Shown here in pieces: positions 47,331 to 60,660 of a stretch of 64,000 nucleotides of DNA. The notes under the pieces were generated by a model. It was given only the letters and a program-made list of their open reading frames with translations, did no database searches and was not told the DNA's origin. This DNA is from Symsagittifera roscoffensis (lineage: Eukaryota; Xenacoelomorpha; Acoela; Convolutidae), in contig NC_087071.1 in assembly GCF_963678635.1 (NCBI RefSeq), positions 19,283,613-19,347,612 of the forward strand, given 5' to 3'. A program made the position numbers and the translations under genes. How positions within the stretch are numbered: position 1 is the stretch's first letter; the number at the start of each line of letters is the position of its first letter.

Positions 47331-48258
47331 GCTAGTTTACACTAGCTTCTGCTTTTGGCTACTGAATGTTTCTTCAGTTTTTACATCTTTGAAATACACA
47401 GCAACGTTTTTTTTGGGTTTTTATTGCCTTGTGGACTTGTGACGGTTCATTGGAGTTCTGTGTTTTGATTTTGGTTTTTATGTTAATGAAATATGTCTTT
47501 TTTGTGTTGATCCTTGATGCGATTTTTCAGGACAGTGTGTGGCTAGTTAAGAAATCTTGATGTGTTCATTGTTGTTCCAATCATCAATTCTACTGGGTTA
47601 GCGATCGTTGCAGAAGCCGATTTGCGCTGTGTGAGTTTTTGTCCGAAAAAGTTGTCGTCACAAATTGGTAGTTTCCACTAGCTTCTGGTATTGGCTAGTG
47701 AATGTTTATTCAGTTTTGACATCTTTGAAATACACATCGACAACTTTTTTTTGGGTTGTTAATGCGTTGGGGATATGCTGACGGTTCATTGGACTTCTGG
47801 GTTTTGATTTTGGTTTTTCTGTTAATGAAATATGTCTTTTTTGTGTTCATCCTTGATGCGATTGTTTGTGGTACAAGTTTTTTTCATTTTTCAGGACAGC
47901 GTGTGGCTAGTTAAGAAATCTTGATATGTTCCTTATTGTTATATTCATCAATTCTACTAGGTTAGTGATCGTTGCAGAAACCGATTTGTGCTGTGGTGAA
48001 CTTTTGTCCGAAAAAAAGTTGTTGTCACAATTTGGTAGTTTCCACTAGCATCTGGTATTGGCTACTGAATGTTTCTTCAGTTTTCATATCTTTGATATAC
48101 ACAGCGACACTGTTTTGTGTTGTTAATGCGTTTTGTATTTGCTGACGGTTCATTGGAGTTCTGGGTTTTGATTTTTGTTTTCATGTTTCTGAAATATGTC
48201 TTTTTTGTGTTCATCCTTGATGCGATTTTTTGTGGTACAAGTTTTTTTCATTTTTCAG

Positions 48259-51200
48259 GACAGCGTGTGGCTAGTTAAGAAATCTTGATATGTTCATAGT
48301 TGTTCCATTCATCAATTCTACTGGGTTAGTGACCGTTGCAGAGGCGATTTGCGCTGTGATGAGATTTTGTCCGAAAAAAGTTGTCGTCATAAATTGGTAG
48401 TTTCCACTAGCTTCTGGTATTGGCTACTGAATGTTTCTTCAGTTTTCACATCTTTGATATACACAGCGACGCTGTTTCGCGATGTTGATGCGTTGTGGAT
48501 TTGCTGACAGCTCATGGGAGCACTATGTTTTTAATTTTGGTCTTTATGTTTCTGAAATATGTCTTTTTTGTGTTCATCCTTGATGCGATTTTTTGTGGTA
48601 CAATTTTTTTTCATTTTTCAGGACAGCGTGTGGCTAGTTAAGAAATCTTGATGTGTTCGTTGGTGTTCCATTCATCTATTCTATTGGATTTGCGATTGTT
48701 GCAGAATCCGATTTGCGCTGTGGTGAGTTTTTGTCCGAAAAAAAGTTGTCGTCACAAATTGTTAGTTTCCACTAGCTTCTGGTATTGGCATCTGAATATT
48801 TCTTCAGTTTTGACATCTTTGAAACACACAGTGACAATTTTTTGGGTTGCTAATGAAATGTGGGTATGCTATTGGTTAATGGTAGTACTAAGTGTTTCAT
48901 TTTGGTCTTTATGTTATTGAAATATGTCACTTTTCGTGTTTATCCTTGATGCGATCTTTTGTGGTACAATTTTCTTTTTCATTTTTCAGGACAGTTTCTG
49001 GCTAGTTAAGAAATCTTGATATGTTCATAGTTGTTCCACTCAACAATTCTACTGGGTTAGTGATCATTGCAGAGGCGATTTGCGCTGTGATGAGTTATTG
49101 TCCGAAAAAAGTTGTCGTCATAAATTGGTAGTTTCCACTAGCTTCTGGTATTGGCTACTGAATGTTTCTTCAGTTTTCACATCTTTGATATACATAGCGA
49201 CGCTGTTTCGGGTTGTTAATGCGTTGTGGATTTGCTGACAGCTCATGGGAGCACTAAGTTTTTGATTTTGGTCTTTATGTTTCTGAAATATGTCTTTTTT
49301 TTGTGTTTGTACTTGATGCGATCTTTTGTGGTACAAGTTTTTTTTCATTTTTCAGGACAGCGTGTGGCTAGTTAAGAAATCTTGATGTGTTCAATGTTGT
49401 TCCATGCATCTATTCTACTGGATTTGCGATTGTTGCAGAATCCGATTTGCGCTGTGGTGAGTTTTTGTCCGAAAAAAGTTGTCGTCACAAATTGTTAGTT
49501 TCCACTAGCTTCTGGTATTGGCATCTGAATGTTTCTTCGGTTTTGACATCTTTGAAATACACAGTGACAATTTTTTGGGTTGCAAATGAAATGTGGGTAT
49601 GCTATTGGTTATTGGTAGTACTAAGTTTTTCATTTTGTTCTTTATGTTTCTGAAATATGTCACTTTTTGTGTTTATCCTTGATGCGATCTTTTGTGGTAC
49701 AATTTTTTTTTCATTTTTCAGGACAGTGTGTGACTAGTTAAGAAACCTTGATGTATTCATTGTTGTTCCATTCATCTATTCTACTGGATTAGCGATCGTT
49801 GCAGAATCCAATTTGCGCTGTGGTGAGTTTTTGTCGGAAAAAAGTTGTCGTCACAAACTGTTAGTTTCCACTGGCTTCTGGTATTGGCTACTGAATGTTT
49901 CTTCAGTTTTGACATCTTTGTTATACCCAGCGACGCTGTTTTGGGATGTTAATGCGTTTTGTATTTGCTGACGGCTCATTGGAGTTCTGGGTTTTGATTT
50001 TGGTTTTTATGTTTCTGACATATGTCTTTTTTGTGTTCATCCTTGATGCGATTTTTTGTGGTACAAGTTTTTTTCATTTTTCAGGACAGCGTGTGGCTAG
50101 TTAAGAAATCTTGATGTGTTCATAGTTGTTCCATTCATCAGTTCTACTGGGTTAGTGATCGTTGCAGAGGCGATTTGCGCTGTGATGAGTTTTTGTCCGA
50201 AAAAAGTTGTCGTCACAAATTGGTAGTTTCCACTAGCATCTGGTATTGGCTACTGAATGTTTCTTCAGTTCAGACATCTTTGAAATACACAGCGACAATT
50301 TTTTGGGTTGCTAATGAATTGTGGGTGAGCTATCGTTTCATGGTAGTACTAAATTTTTCATTTTGGTCTTTATGTTTCTGAAACATGTCATTTTTTGTAT
50401 TTATCCTTGTTGCGATCTTTTGTGGTACAATTTTTTTTTAATTTTTCAGGACAGTGTGTGGCTAGTTAAGAAATCTTGATGTGTTCATTGTTTTTCCATT
50501 CATCTACTCTACTGGATTAGCGATCGTCGCAGAATCCAATATGCGCTGTGGTGAGTTTTTGTCCGAAAAAAGTTGTCGTCACAAACTGGTAGTTTCCACT
50601 AGCTTCTGGTATTGGCTACTGAATGTTTCTTCAGTTCAGACATCTTTGAAATACACAGCAACAATTTTTTGGGTTGCTAATGAAATGTGGGTATGCTATT
50701 GGTTAATGGTAGTACTAAGTTTTTCATTTTGGTCTTTATGTTTCTGACATATGTCTTTTTTGTGTTCATCCTTGATGCGATTTTTTGTGGTACAAGTTTT
50801 TTTAATTTTTCAGGACAGCGTGTGGCTAGTTAAGAAATATTGATGTGTTCATAGTTGTTCCATTCATCAATTCTACTGGGTTTGCGATTGTTGCAGAATC
50901 CGATTTGCGCTGTGGTGAGTTTTTGTCCGAAAAAAGTTGTCGTCACAAATTGTTAGTTTCCACTAGCTTCTGGTATTGGCATCTGAATGTTTCTTCGGTT
51001 TTGACATCTTTGAAATACACAGTGACAATTTTTTGGGTTGCAAATGAAATGTGGGTATGCTATTGGTTATTGGTAGTACTAAGTTTTTCATTTTGGTCTT
51101 TATGTTTCTGAAATATGTCACTTTTTGTGTTTATCCTTGATGCGATCTTTTGTGGTACAATTTTTTTTTTCATTTTTCAGGACAGTGTGTGACTAGTTAA

Positions 51201-54200
51201 GAAACCTTGATGTATTCATTGTTGTTCCATTCATCTATTCTACTGGATTAGCGATCGTTGCAGAATCCAATTTGCGCTGTGGTGAGTTTTTGTCGGAAAA
51301 AAGTTGTCGTCACAAACTGTTAGTTTCCACTGGCTTCTGGTATTGGCTACTGAATGTTTCTTCAGTTTTGACATCTTTGTTATACCCAGCGACGCTGTTT
51401 TGGGATGTTAATGCGTTTTGTATTTGCTGACGGCTCATTGGAGTTCTGGGTTTTGATTTTGGTTTTTATGTTTCTGACATATGTCTTTTTTGTGTTCATC
51501 CTTGATGCGATTTTTTGTGGTACAAGTTTTTTTCATTTTTCAGGACAGCGTGTGGCTAGTTAAGAAATCTTGATGTGTTCATAGTTGTTCCATTCATCAG
51601 TTCTACTGGGTTAGTGATCGTTGCAGAGGCGATTTGCGCTGTGATGAGTTTTTGTCCGAAAAAAGTTGTCGTCACAAATTGGTAGTTTCCACTAGCATCT
51701 GGTATTGGCTACTGAATGTTTCTTCAGTTCAGACATCTTTGAAATACACAGCGACAATTTTTTGGGTTGCTAATGAATTGTGGGTGAGCTATCGTTTCAT
51801 GGTAGTACTAAGTTTTTCATTTTGGTCTTTATGTTTCTGAAACATGTCATTTTTTGTATTTATCCTTGTTGCGATCTTTTGTGGTACAATTTTTTTTTAA
51901 TTTTTCAGGACAGTGTGTGGCTAGTTAAGAAATATTGATGTGTTCATAGTTGTTCCATTCATCAATTGTACTGGGTTTGCGATTGTTGCAGAATCCGATT
52001 TGCGCTGTGGTGAGTTTTTGTCCGAAAAAAGTTGTCGTCACAAATTGTTAGTTTCCACTAGCTTCTGGTATTGGCATCTGAATGTTTCTTCGGTTTTGAC
52101 ATCTTTGAAATACACAGTGACAATTTTTTGGGTTGCAAATGAAATGTGGGTATGCTATTGGTTATTGGTAGTACTAAGTTTTTCATTTTGGTCTTTATGT
52201 TTCTGAAATATGTCACTTTTTGTGTTTATCCTTGATGCGATCTTTTGTGGTACAATTTTTTTTTTCATTTTTCAGGACAGTGTGTGACTAGTTAAGAAAC
52301 CTTGATGTATTCATTGTTGTTCCATTCATCTATTCTACTGGATTAGCGATCGTTGCAGAATCCAATTTGCGCTGTGCTGAGTTTTTGTCGGAAAAAAGTT
52401 GTCGTCACAAACTGTTAGTTTCCACTGGCTTCTGGTATTGGCTACTGAATGTTTCTTCAGTTTTGACATCGTTGTTATACCCAGCGACGCTGTTTTGGGA
52501 TGTTAATGCGTTTTGTATTTGCTGACGGCTCATTGGAGTTCTGGGTTTTGATTTTGGTTTTTATGTTTCTGACATATGTCTTTTTTGTGTTCATCGTTGA
52601 TGCGATTTTTTGTGGTACAAGTTTTTTTCATTTTTCAGGACAGCGTGTGGCTAGTTAAGAAATCTTGATGTGTTCATAGTTGTTCCATTCATCAGTTCTA
52701 CTGGGTTAGTGATCGTTGCAGAGGCGATTTGCGCTGTGATGAGTTTTTGTCCGAAAAAAGTTGTCGTCACAAATTGGTAGTTTCCACTAGCATCTGGTAT
52801 TGGCTACTGAATGTTTCTTCAGTTCAGACATCTTTGAAATACACAGCGACAATTTTTTGGGTTGCTAATGAATTGTGGGTGAGCTATCGTTTCATGGTAG
52901 TACTAAGTTTTTCATTTTGGTCTTTATGTTTCTGAAACATGTCATTTTTTGTATTTATCCTTGTTGCGATCTTTTGTGGTACAATTTTTTTTTAATTTTT
53001 CAGGACAGTGTGTGGCTAGTTAAGAAATATTGATGTGTTCATAGTTGTTCCATTCATCAATTCTACTGGGTTTGCGATTGTTGCAGAATCCGATTTGCGC
53101 TGTGGTGAGTTTTTGTCCGAAAAAAGTTGTCGTCACAAATTGTTAGTTTCCACTAGCTTCTGGTATTGGCATCTGAATGTTTCTTCGGTTTTGACATCTT
53201 TGAAATACACAGTGACAATTTTTTGGGTTGCAAATGAAATGTGGGTATGCTATTGGTTATTGGTAGTACTAAGTTTTTCATTTTGGTCTTTATGTTTCTG
53301 AAATATGTCACTTTTTGTGTTTATCCTTGATGCGATCTTTTGTGGTACAATTTTTTTTTTCATTTTTCAGGACAGTGTGTGACTAGTTAAGAAACCTTGA
53401 TGTATTCATTGTTGTTCCATTCATCTATTCTACTGGATTAGCGATCGTTGCAGAATCCAATTTGCGCTGTGGTGAGTTTTTGTCGGAAAAAAGTTGTCGT
53501 CACAAACTGTTAGTTTCCACTGGCTTCTGGTATTGGCTACTGAATGTTTCTTCAGTTTTGACATCTTTGTTATACCCAGCGACGCTGTTTTGGGATGTTA
53601 ATGCGTTTTGTATTTGCTGACGGCTCATTGGAGTTCTGGGTTTTGATTTTGGTTTTGATGTTTCTGACATATGTCTTTTTTGTGTTCATCCTTGATGCGA
53701 TTTTTTGTGGTACAAGTTTTTTTCATTTTTCAGGACAGCGTGTGGCTAGTTAAGAAATCTTGATGTGTTCATAGTTGTTCCATTCATCAGTTCTACTGGG
53801 TTAGTGATCGTTGCAGAGGCGATTTGCGCTGTGATGAGTTTTTGTCCGAAAAAAGTTGTCGTCACAAATTGGTAGTTTCCACTAGCATCTGGTATTGGCT
53901 ACTGAATGTTTCTTCAGTTCAGACATCTTTGAAATACACAGCGACAATTTTTTGGGTTGCTAATGAATTGTGGGTGAGCTATCGTTTCATGGTAGTACTA
54001 AGTTTTTCATTTTGGTCTTTATGTTTCTGAAACATGTCATTTTTTGTATTTATCCTTGTTGCGATCTTTTGTGGTACAATTTTTTTTAATTTTTCAGGAC
54101 AGTGTGTGGCTAGTTAAGAAATCTTGATGTGTTCATTGTTTTTCCATTCATCTATTCTACTGGATTAGCGATCGTCGCAGAATCCAATATGCGCTGTGGT

Positions 54201-57200
54201 GAGTTTTTGTCCGAAAAAAGTTGTCGTCACAAACTGGTAGTTTCCACTAGCTTCTGGTATTGGCTACTGAATGTTTCTTCAGTTCAGACATCTTTGAAAT
54301 ACACAGCAACAATTTTTTGGGTTGCTAATGAAATGTGGGTATGCTATTGGTTAATGGTAGTACTAAGTTTTTCATTTTGGTCTTTATGTTTCTGACATAT
54401 GTCTTTTTTGTGTTCATCCTTGATGCGATTTTTTGTGGTACAAGTTTTTTTAATTTTTCAGGACAGCGTGTGGCTAGTTAAGAAATATTGATGTGTTCAT
54501 AGTTGTTCCATTCATCAATTCTACTGGGTTTGCGATTGTTGCAGAATCCGATTTGCGCTGTGGTGAGTTTTTGTCCGAAAAAAGTTGTCGTCACAAATTG
54601 TTAGTTTCCACTAGCTTCTGGTATTGGCATCTGAATGTTTCTTCGGTTTTGACATCTTTGAAATACACAGTGACAATTTTTTGGGTTGCAAATGAAATGT
54701 GGGTATGCTATTGGTTATTGGTAGTACTAAGTTTTTCATTTTGGTCTTTATGTTTCTGAAATATGTCACTTTTTGTGTTTATCCTTGATGCGATCTTTTG
54801 TGGTACAATTTTTTTTTCATTTTTCAGGACAGTGTGTGACTAGTTAAGAAACCTTGATGTATTCATTGTTGTTCCATTCATCTATTCTACTGGATTAGCG
54901 ATCGTTGCAGTATCCAATTTGCGCTGTGGTGAGTTTTTGTCGGAAAAAAGTTGTCGTCACAAACTGTTAGTTTCCACTGGCTTCTGGTATTGGCTACTGA
55001 ATGTTTCTTCAGTTTTGACATCTTTGTTATACCCAGCGACGCTGTTTTGGGATGTTAATGCGTTTTGTATTTGCTGACGGCTCATTGGAGTTCTGGGTTT
55101 TGATTTTGGTTTTTATGTTTCTGACATATGTCTTTTTTGTGTTCATCCTTGATGCGATTTTTTGTGGTACAAGTTTTTTTCATTTTTCAGGACAGCGTGT
55201 GGCTAGTTAAGAAATCTTGATGTGTTCATAGTTGTTCCATTAATCAGTTCTACTGGGTTAGTGATCGTTGCAGAGGCGATTTGCGCTGTGATGAGTTTTT
55301 GTCCGAAAAAAGTTGTCGTCACAAATTGGTAGTTTCCACTAGCATCTGGTATTGGCTACTGAATGTTTCTTCAGTTCAGACATCTTTGAAATACACAGCG
55401 ACAATTTTTTGGGTTGCTAATGAATTGTGGGTGAGCTATCGTTTCATGGTAGTACTAAGTTTTTCATTTTGGTCTTTATGTTTCTGAAACATGTCATTTT
55501 TTGTATTTATCCTTGTTGCGATCTTTTGTGGTACAATTTTTTTTTAATTTTTCAGGACAGTGTGTGGCTAGTTAAGAAATATTGATGTGTTCATAGTTGT
55601 TCCATTCATCAATTCTACTGGGTTTGCGATTGTTGCAGAATCCGATTTGCGCTGTGGTGAGTTTTTGTCCGAAAAAAGTTGTCGTCACAAATTGTTAGTT
55701 TCCACTAGCTTCTGGTATTGGCATCTGAATGTTTCTTCGGTTTTGACATCTTTGAAATACACAGTGACAATTTTTTGGGTTGCAAATGAAATGTGGGTAT
55801 GCTATTGGTTATTGGTAGTACTAAGTTTTTCATTTTGGTCTTTATGTTTCTGAAATATGTCACTTTTTGTGTTTATCCTTGATGCGATCTTTTGTGGTAC
55901 AATTTTTTTTTCATTTTTCAGGACAGTGTGTGACTAGTTAAGAAACCTTGATGTATTCATTGTTGTTCCATTCATCTATTCTACTGGATTAGCGATCGTT
56001 GCAGAATCCAATTTGCGCTGTGGTGAGTTTTTGTCGGAAAAAAGTTGTCGTCACAAACTGTTAGTTTCCACTGGCTTCTGGTATTGGCTACTGAATGTTT
56101 CTTCAGTTTTGACATCTTTGTTATACCCAGCGACGCTTTTTTGGGATGTTAATGCGTTTTGTATTTGCTGACGGCTCATTGGAGTTCTGGGTTTTGATTT
56201 TGGTTTTTATGTTTCTGACATATGTCTTTTTTGTGTTCATCCTTGATGCGATTTTTTGTGGTACAAGTTTTTTTCATTTTTCAGGACAGCGTGTGGCTAG
56301 TTAAGAAATCTTGATGTGTTCATAGTTGTTCCATTCATCAGTTCTACTGGGTTAGTGATCGTTGCAGAGGCGATTTGCGCTGTGATGAGTTTTTGTCCGA
56401 AAAAAGTTGTCGTCACAAATTGGTAGTTTCCACTAGCATCTGGTATTGGCTACTGAATGTTTCTTCAGTTCAGACATCTTTGAAATACACAGCGACAATT
56501 TTTTGGGTTGCTAATGAATTGTGGGTGAGCTATCGTTTCATGGTAGTACTAAGTTTTTCATTTTGGTCTTTATGTTTCTGAAACATGTCATTTTTTGTAT
56601 TTATCCTTGTTGCGATCTTTTGTGGTACAATTTTTTTTTAATTTTTCAGGACAGTGTGTGGCTAGTTAAGAAATCTTGATGTGTTCATTGTTTTTCCATT
56701 CATCTATTCTACTGGATTAGCGATCGTCGCAGAATCCAATATGCGCTGTGGTGAGTTTTTGTCCGAAAAAAGTTGTCGTCACAAACTGGTAGTTTCCACT
56801 AGCTTCTGGTATTGGCTACTGAATGTTTCTTCAGTTCAGACATCTTTGAAATACACAGCAACAATTTTTTGGGTTGCTAATGAAATGTGGGTATGCTATT
56901 GGTTAATGGTAGTACTAAGTTTTTCATTTTGGTCTTTATGTTTCTGACATATGTCTTTTTTGTGTTCATCCTTGATGCGATTTTTTGTGGTACAAGTTTT
57001 TTTCATTTTTCAGGACAGCGTGTGGCTAGTTAAGAAATATTGATGTGTTCATAGTTGTTCCATTCATCAATTCTACTGGGTTTGCGATTGTTGCAGAATC
57101 CGATTTGCGCTGTGGTGAGTTTTTGTCCGAAAAAAGTTGTCGTCACAAATTGTTAGTTTCCACTAGCTTCTGGTATTGGCATCTGAATGTTTCTTCGGTT

Positions 57201-60200
57201 TTGACATCTTTGAAATACACAGTGACAATTTTTTGGGTTGCAAATGAAATGTGGGTATGCTATTGGTTATTGGTAGTACTAAGTTTTTCATTTTGGTCTT
57301 TATGTTTCTGAAATATGTCACTTTTTGTGTTTATCCTTGATGCGATCTTTGTGGTACAATTTTTTTTTTCATTTTTCAGGACAGTGTGTGACTAGTTAAG
57401 AAACCTTGATGTATTCATTGTTGTTCCATTCATCTATTCTACTGGATTAGCGATCGTTGCAGAATCCAATTTGCGCTGTGGTGAGTTTTTGTCGGAAAAA
57501 AGTTGTCGTCACAAACTGTTAGTTTCCACTGGCTTCTGGTATTGGCTACTGAATGTTTCTTCAGTTTTGACATCTTTGTTATACCCAGCGACGCTGTTTT
57601 GGGATGTTAATGCGTTTTGTATTTGCTGACGGCTCATTGGAGTTCTGGGTTTTGATTTTGGTTTTTATGTTTCTGACATATGTCTTTTTTGTGTTCATCC
57701 TTGATGCGATTTTTTGTGGTACAAGTTTTTTTCATTTTTCAGGACAGCGTGTGGCTAGTTAAGAAATCTTGATGTGTTCATAGTTGTTCCATTCATCAGT
57801 TCTACTGGGTTAGTGATCGTTGCAGAGGCGATTTGCGCTGTGATGAGTTTTTGTCCGAAAAAAGTTGTCGTCACAAATTGGTAGTTTCCACTAGCATCTG
57901 GTATTGGCTACTGAATGTTTCTTCAGTTCAGACATCTTTGAAATACACAGCGACAATTTTTTGGGTTGCTAATGAATTGTGGGTGAGCTATCGTTTCATG
58001 GTAGTACTAAGTTTTTCATTTTGGTCTTTATGTTTCTGAAACATGTCATTTTTTGTATTTATCCTTGTTGCGATCTTTTGTGGTACAATTTTTTTTTAAT
58101 TTTTCAGGACAGTGTGTGGCTAGTTAAGAAATCTTGATGTGTTCATTGTTTTTCCATTCATCTATTCTACTGGATTAGCGATCGTCGCAGAATCCAATAT
58201 GCGCTGTGGTGAGTTTTTGTCCGAAAAAAGTTGTCGTCACAAACTGGTAGTTTCCACTAGCTTCTGGTATTGGCTACTGAATGTTTCTTCAGTTCAGACA
58301 TCTTTGAAATACACAGCAACAATTTTTTGGGTTGCTAATGAAATGTGGGTATGCTATTGGTTAATGGTAGTACTAAGTTTTTCATTTTGGTCTTTATGTT
58401 TCTGAAACATGTCATTTTTTGTGTTTATCCTTGTTGCGATCTTTTGTGGTACAATTTTTTTTTTAATTTTTCAGGACAGTGTGTGGCTAGTTAAGAAATC
58501 TTGATGTATTCATTGTTGTTCCATTCATCTATTCTACTGGATTAGCGATCGTTGCAGAATCCAATTTGCGCTGTGGTGAGTTTTTGTCCGAAAAAAGTTG
58601 TCGTCACAAACTGTTAGTTTCCACTGGCTTCTGGTATTGGCTACTGAATGTTTCTTCAGTTTTGACATCTTTGTTATACCCAGCGACGCTGTTTTGGGAT
58701 GTTAATGCGTTTTGTTTTTGCTGACGGCTCATTGGAGTTCTGGGTTTTGATTTTGGTTTTTATGTTTCTGACATATGTCTTTTTTGTGTTCATCCTTGAT
58801 GCGATTTTTTGTGGTACAAGTTTTTTTCATTTTTCAGGACAGCGTGTGGCTAGTTAAGAAATGTTGATGTGTTCATAGTTGTTCCATTCATCAATTCTAC
58901 TGGGTTAGTGATCGTTGCAGAGGCGATTTGCGCTGTGATGAGTTTTTGTCCGAAAAAAGTTGTCGTCACAAATTGGTAGTTTCCACTAGCATCTGGTATT
59001 GGCTACTGAATGTTTCTTCAGTTCAGACATCTTTGAAATACACAGCGACAATTTTTTGGGTTGCTAATGAGTTGTGGGTATGCTATCATTTCATGGTAGT
59101 ACTAAGTTTTTCATTTTGGTCTTAATGTTTCTGAAATATGTCATTTTTTGTGTTTATCCTTGATGCGATCTTTTGTGGTACAATTTTTTTTTAATTTTTC
59201 AGGACAGTGTGTGGCTAGTTAAGAAATCTTGATGTGTTCATTGTTTTTCCATTCATCTATTCTACTACTGGATTAGCGATCGTCGCAGAATCCGATATGC
59301 GCTGTGGTGAGTTTTTGTCCGAAAAAGTTGTCGTCACAAACTGGTAGTTTCCACTAGCTTCTGGTATTGGCTACTGAATGTTTCTTCAGTTCAGACATCT
59401 TTGAAATACACAGCGACAATTTTTTGGGTTGCTAATGAAATGTGGGTATGCTATTGGTTAATGGTAGTACTAAGTTTTTCATTTTGGTCTTTATGTTTCT
59501 GAAATATGTCACTTTTTGTGTTTATCCTTGATGCGATCTTTTGTGGTACAATTTTTTTTTCATTTTTCAGGCAGTGTGTGACTAGTTAAGAAATCTTGAT
59601 GTATTCATTGTTGTTCCATTCATCTATTCTACTGGATTAGCGATCGTTGCAGAATCCAATTTGCGCTGTGGTGAGTTTTTGTCCGAAAAAATTTGTCGTC
59701 ACAAACTGTTAGTTTCCACTGGCTTCTGGTATTGGCTACTGAATGTTTCTTCAGTTTTGACATCTTTGTTATACCCAGCAACGCTGTTTTGGGATGTTAA
59801 TGCGTTTTGTATTTGCTGACGGCTCATTGGAGTTCTGGGTTTTGATTTTGGTTTTTATGTTTCTGACATATGTCTTTTTTGTGTTCATCCTTGACGCGAT
59901 TTTTTGTGGTACAAGTTTTTTTTTCATTTTTCAGGACAGCGTGTGGCTAGTTAAGAAATCTTGATGTGTTCATAGTTGTTCCATTCATCAATTTTTTTGG
60001 GTAAGGGATCGTTGCAGAGGCGATTTGCGCTGTGATGAGTTTTTGTCCGAAAAAAGTTGTCGTCACAAATTGTTAGTGTCCACTAGCTTCTGGTATTGGC
60101 TACTGAATGTTTCTTCAGTTTTGATAGCTTTGGTATACGCAGCGACAATTTTTTGGGTTGCTAATGAATTGTGGGTCTGCTATCGTTTCATGGTAGTACT

Positions 60201-60660
60201 AAATTTTTCATTTTGGTCTTTATGTTTCTGAAATATGTCATTTTTTGTGTTTATCCTTGATGCGATCTTTTGTGGTACAATTTTTTTTTAATTTTTCAGG
60301 ACAGTGTGTGGCTAGTTAAGAAATCTTGATGTGTTCATTGTTTTTCCATTCATCTATTCTACTGGATTAGCGATCGTCGCTGAATCCGATATGCGCTGTG
60401 GTAAGTTTTTGTCCGAAAAAAGTTGTCGTCACAAATTGTTAGTGTCCACTAGCTTCTGGTATTGGCTACTGAATGTTTCTTTAGTTTTGATATCTTTGGT
60501 ATACCAAGCGACAATTTTTTGGGTGTTTGATGCATTTTGGGTATGCTGATGGTTCATGGTAGTTTTAAGTTTTTGATTTTGGTGTTTATGTTTCTGAAAT
60601 ATGTCATTTTTGTGTTTATCCTTGATGCGATCTTTTGTGGTAAATTTTTTCATTTTTCAG
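48259..60660. repeat. Homogeneous 3-mer/4-mer higher-order repeat (1095/1458 bp)
   Basis: Four monomer types, each about 364 bp, are told apart by short words: type a GCAGAGGCGATTTGCGCTGT, type b CGTCGCAGAATCCAATATGC, type c GGGTTTGCGATTGTTGCAG, type d TTGTTATACCCAGCGACGCT. Taking the base after the acceptor-like CAG as start, a-monomers begin at 48259, 48990, 50085, 51544, 52639, 53734, 55191, 56285, 57743, 58838 and 59935. The unit order is ac, acd, abcd, acd, acd, abcd, acd, abcd, abd, abd, then ab. Copies of one type differ by only occasional substitutions and T-run length, so the block was homogenised recently. Confidence 0.92.
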
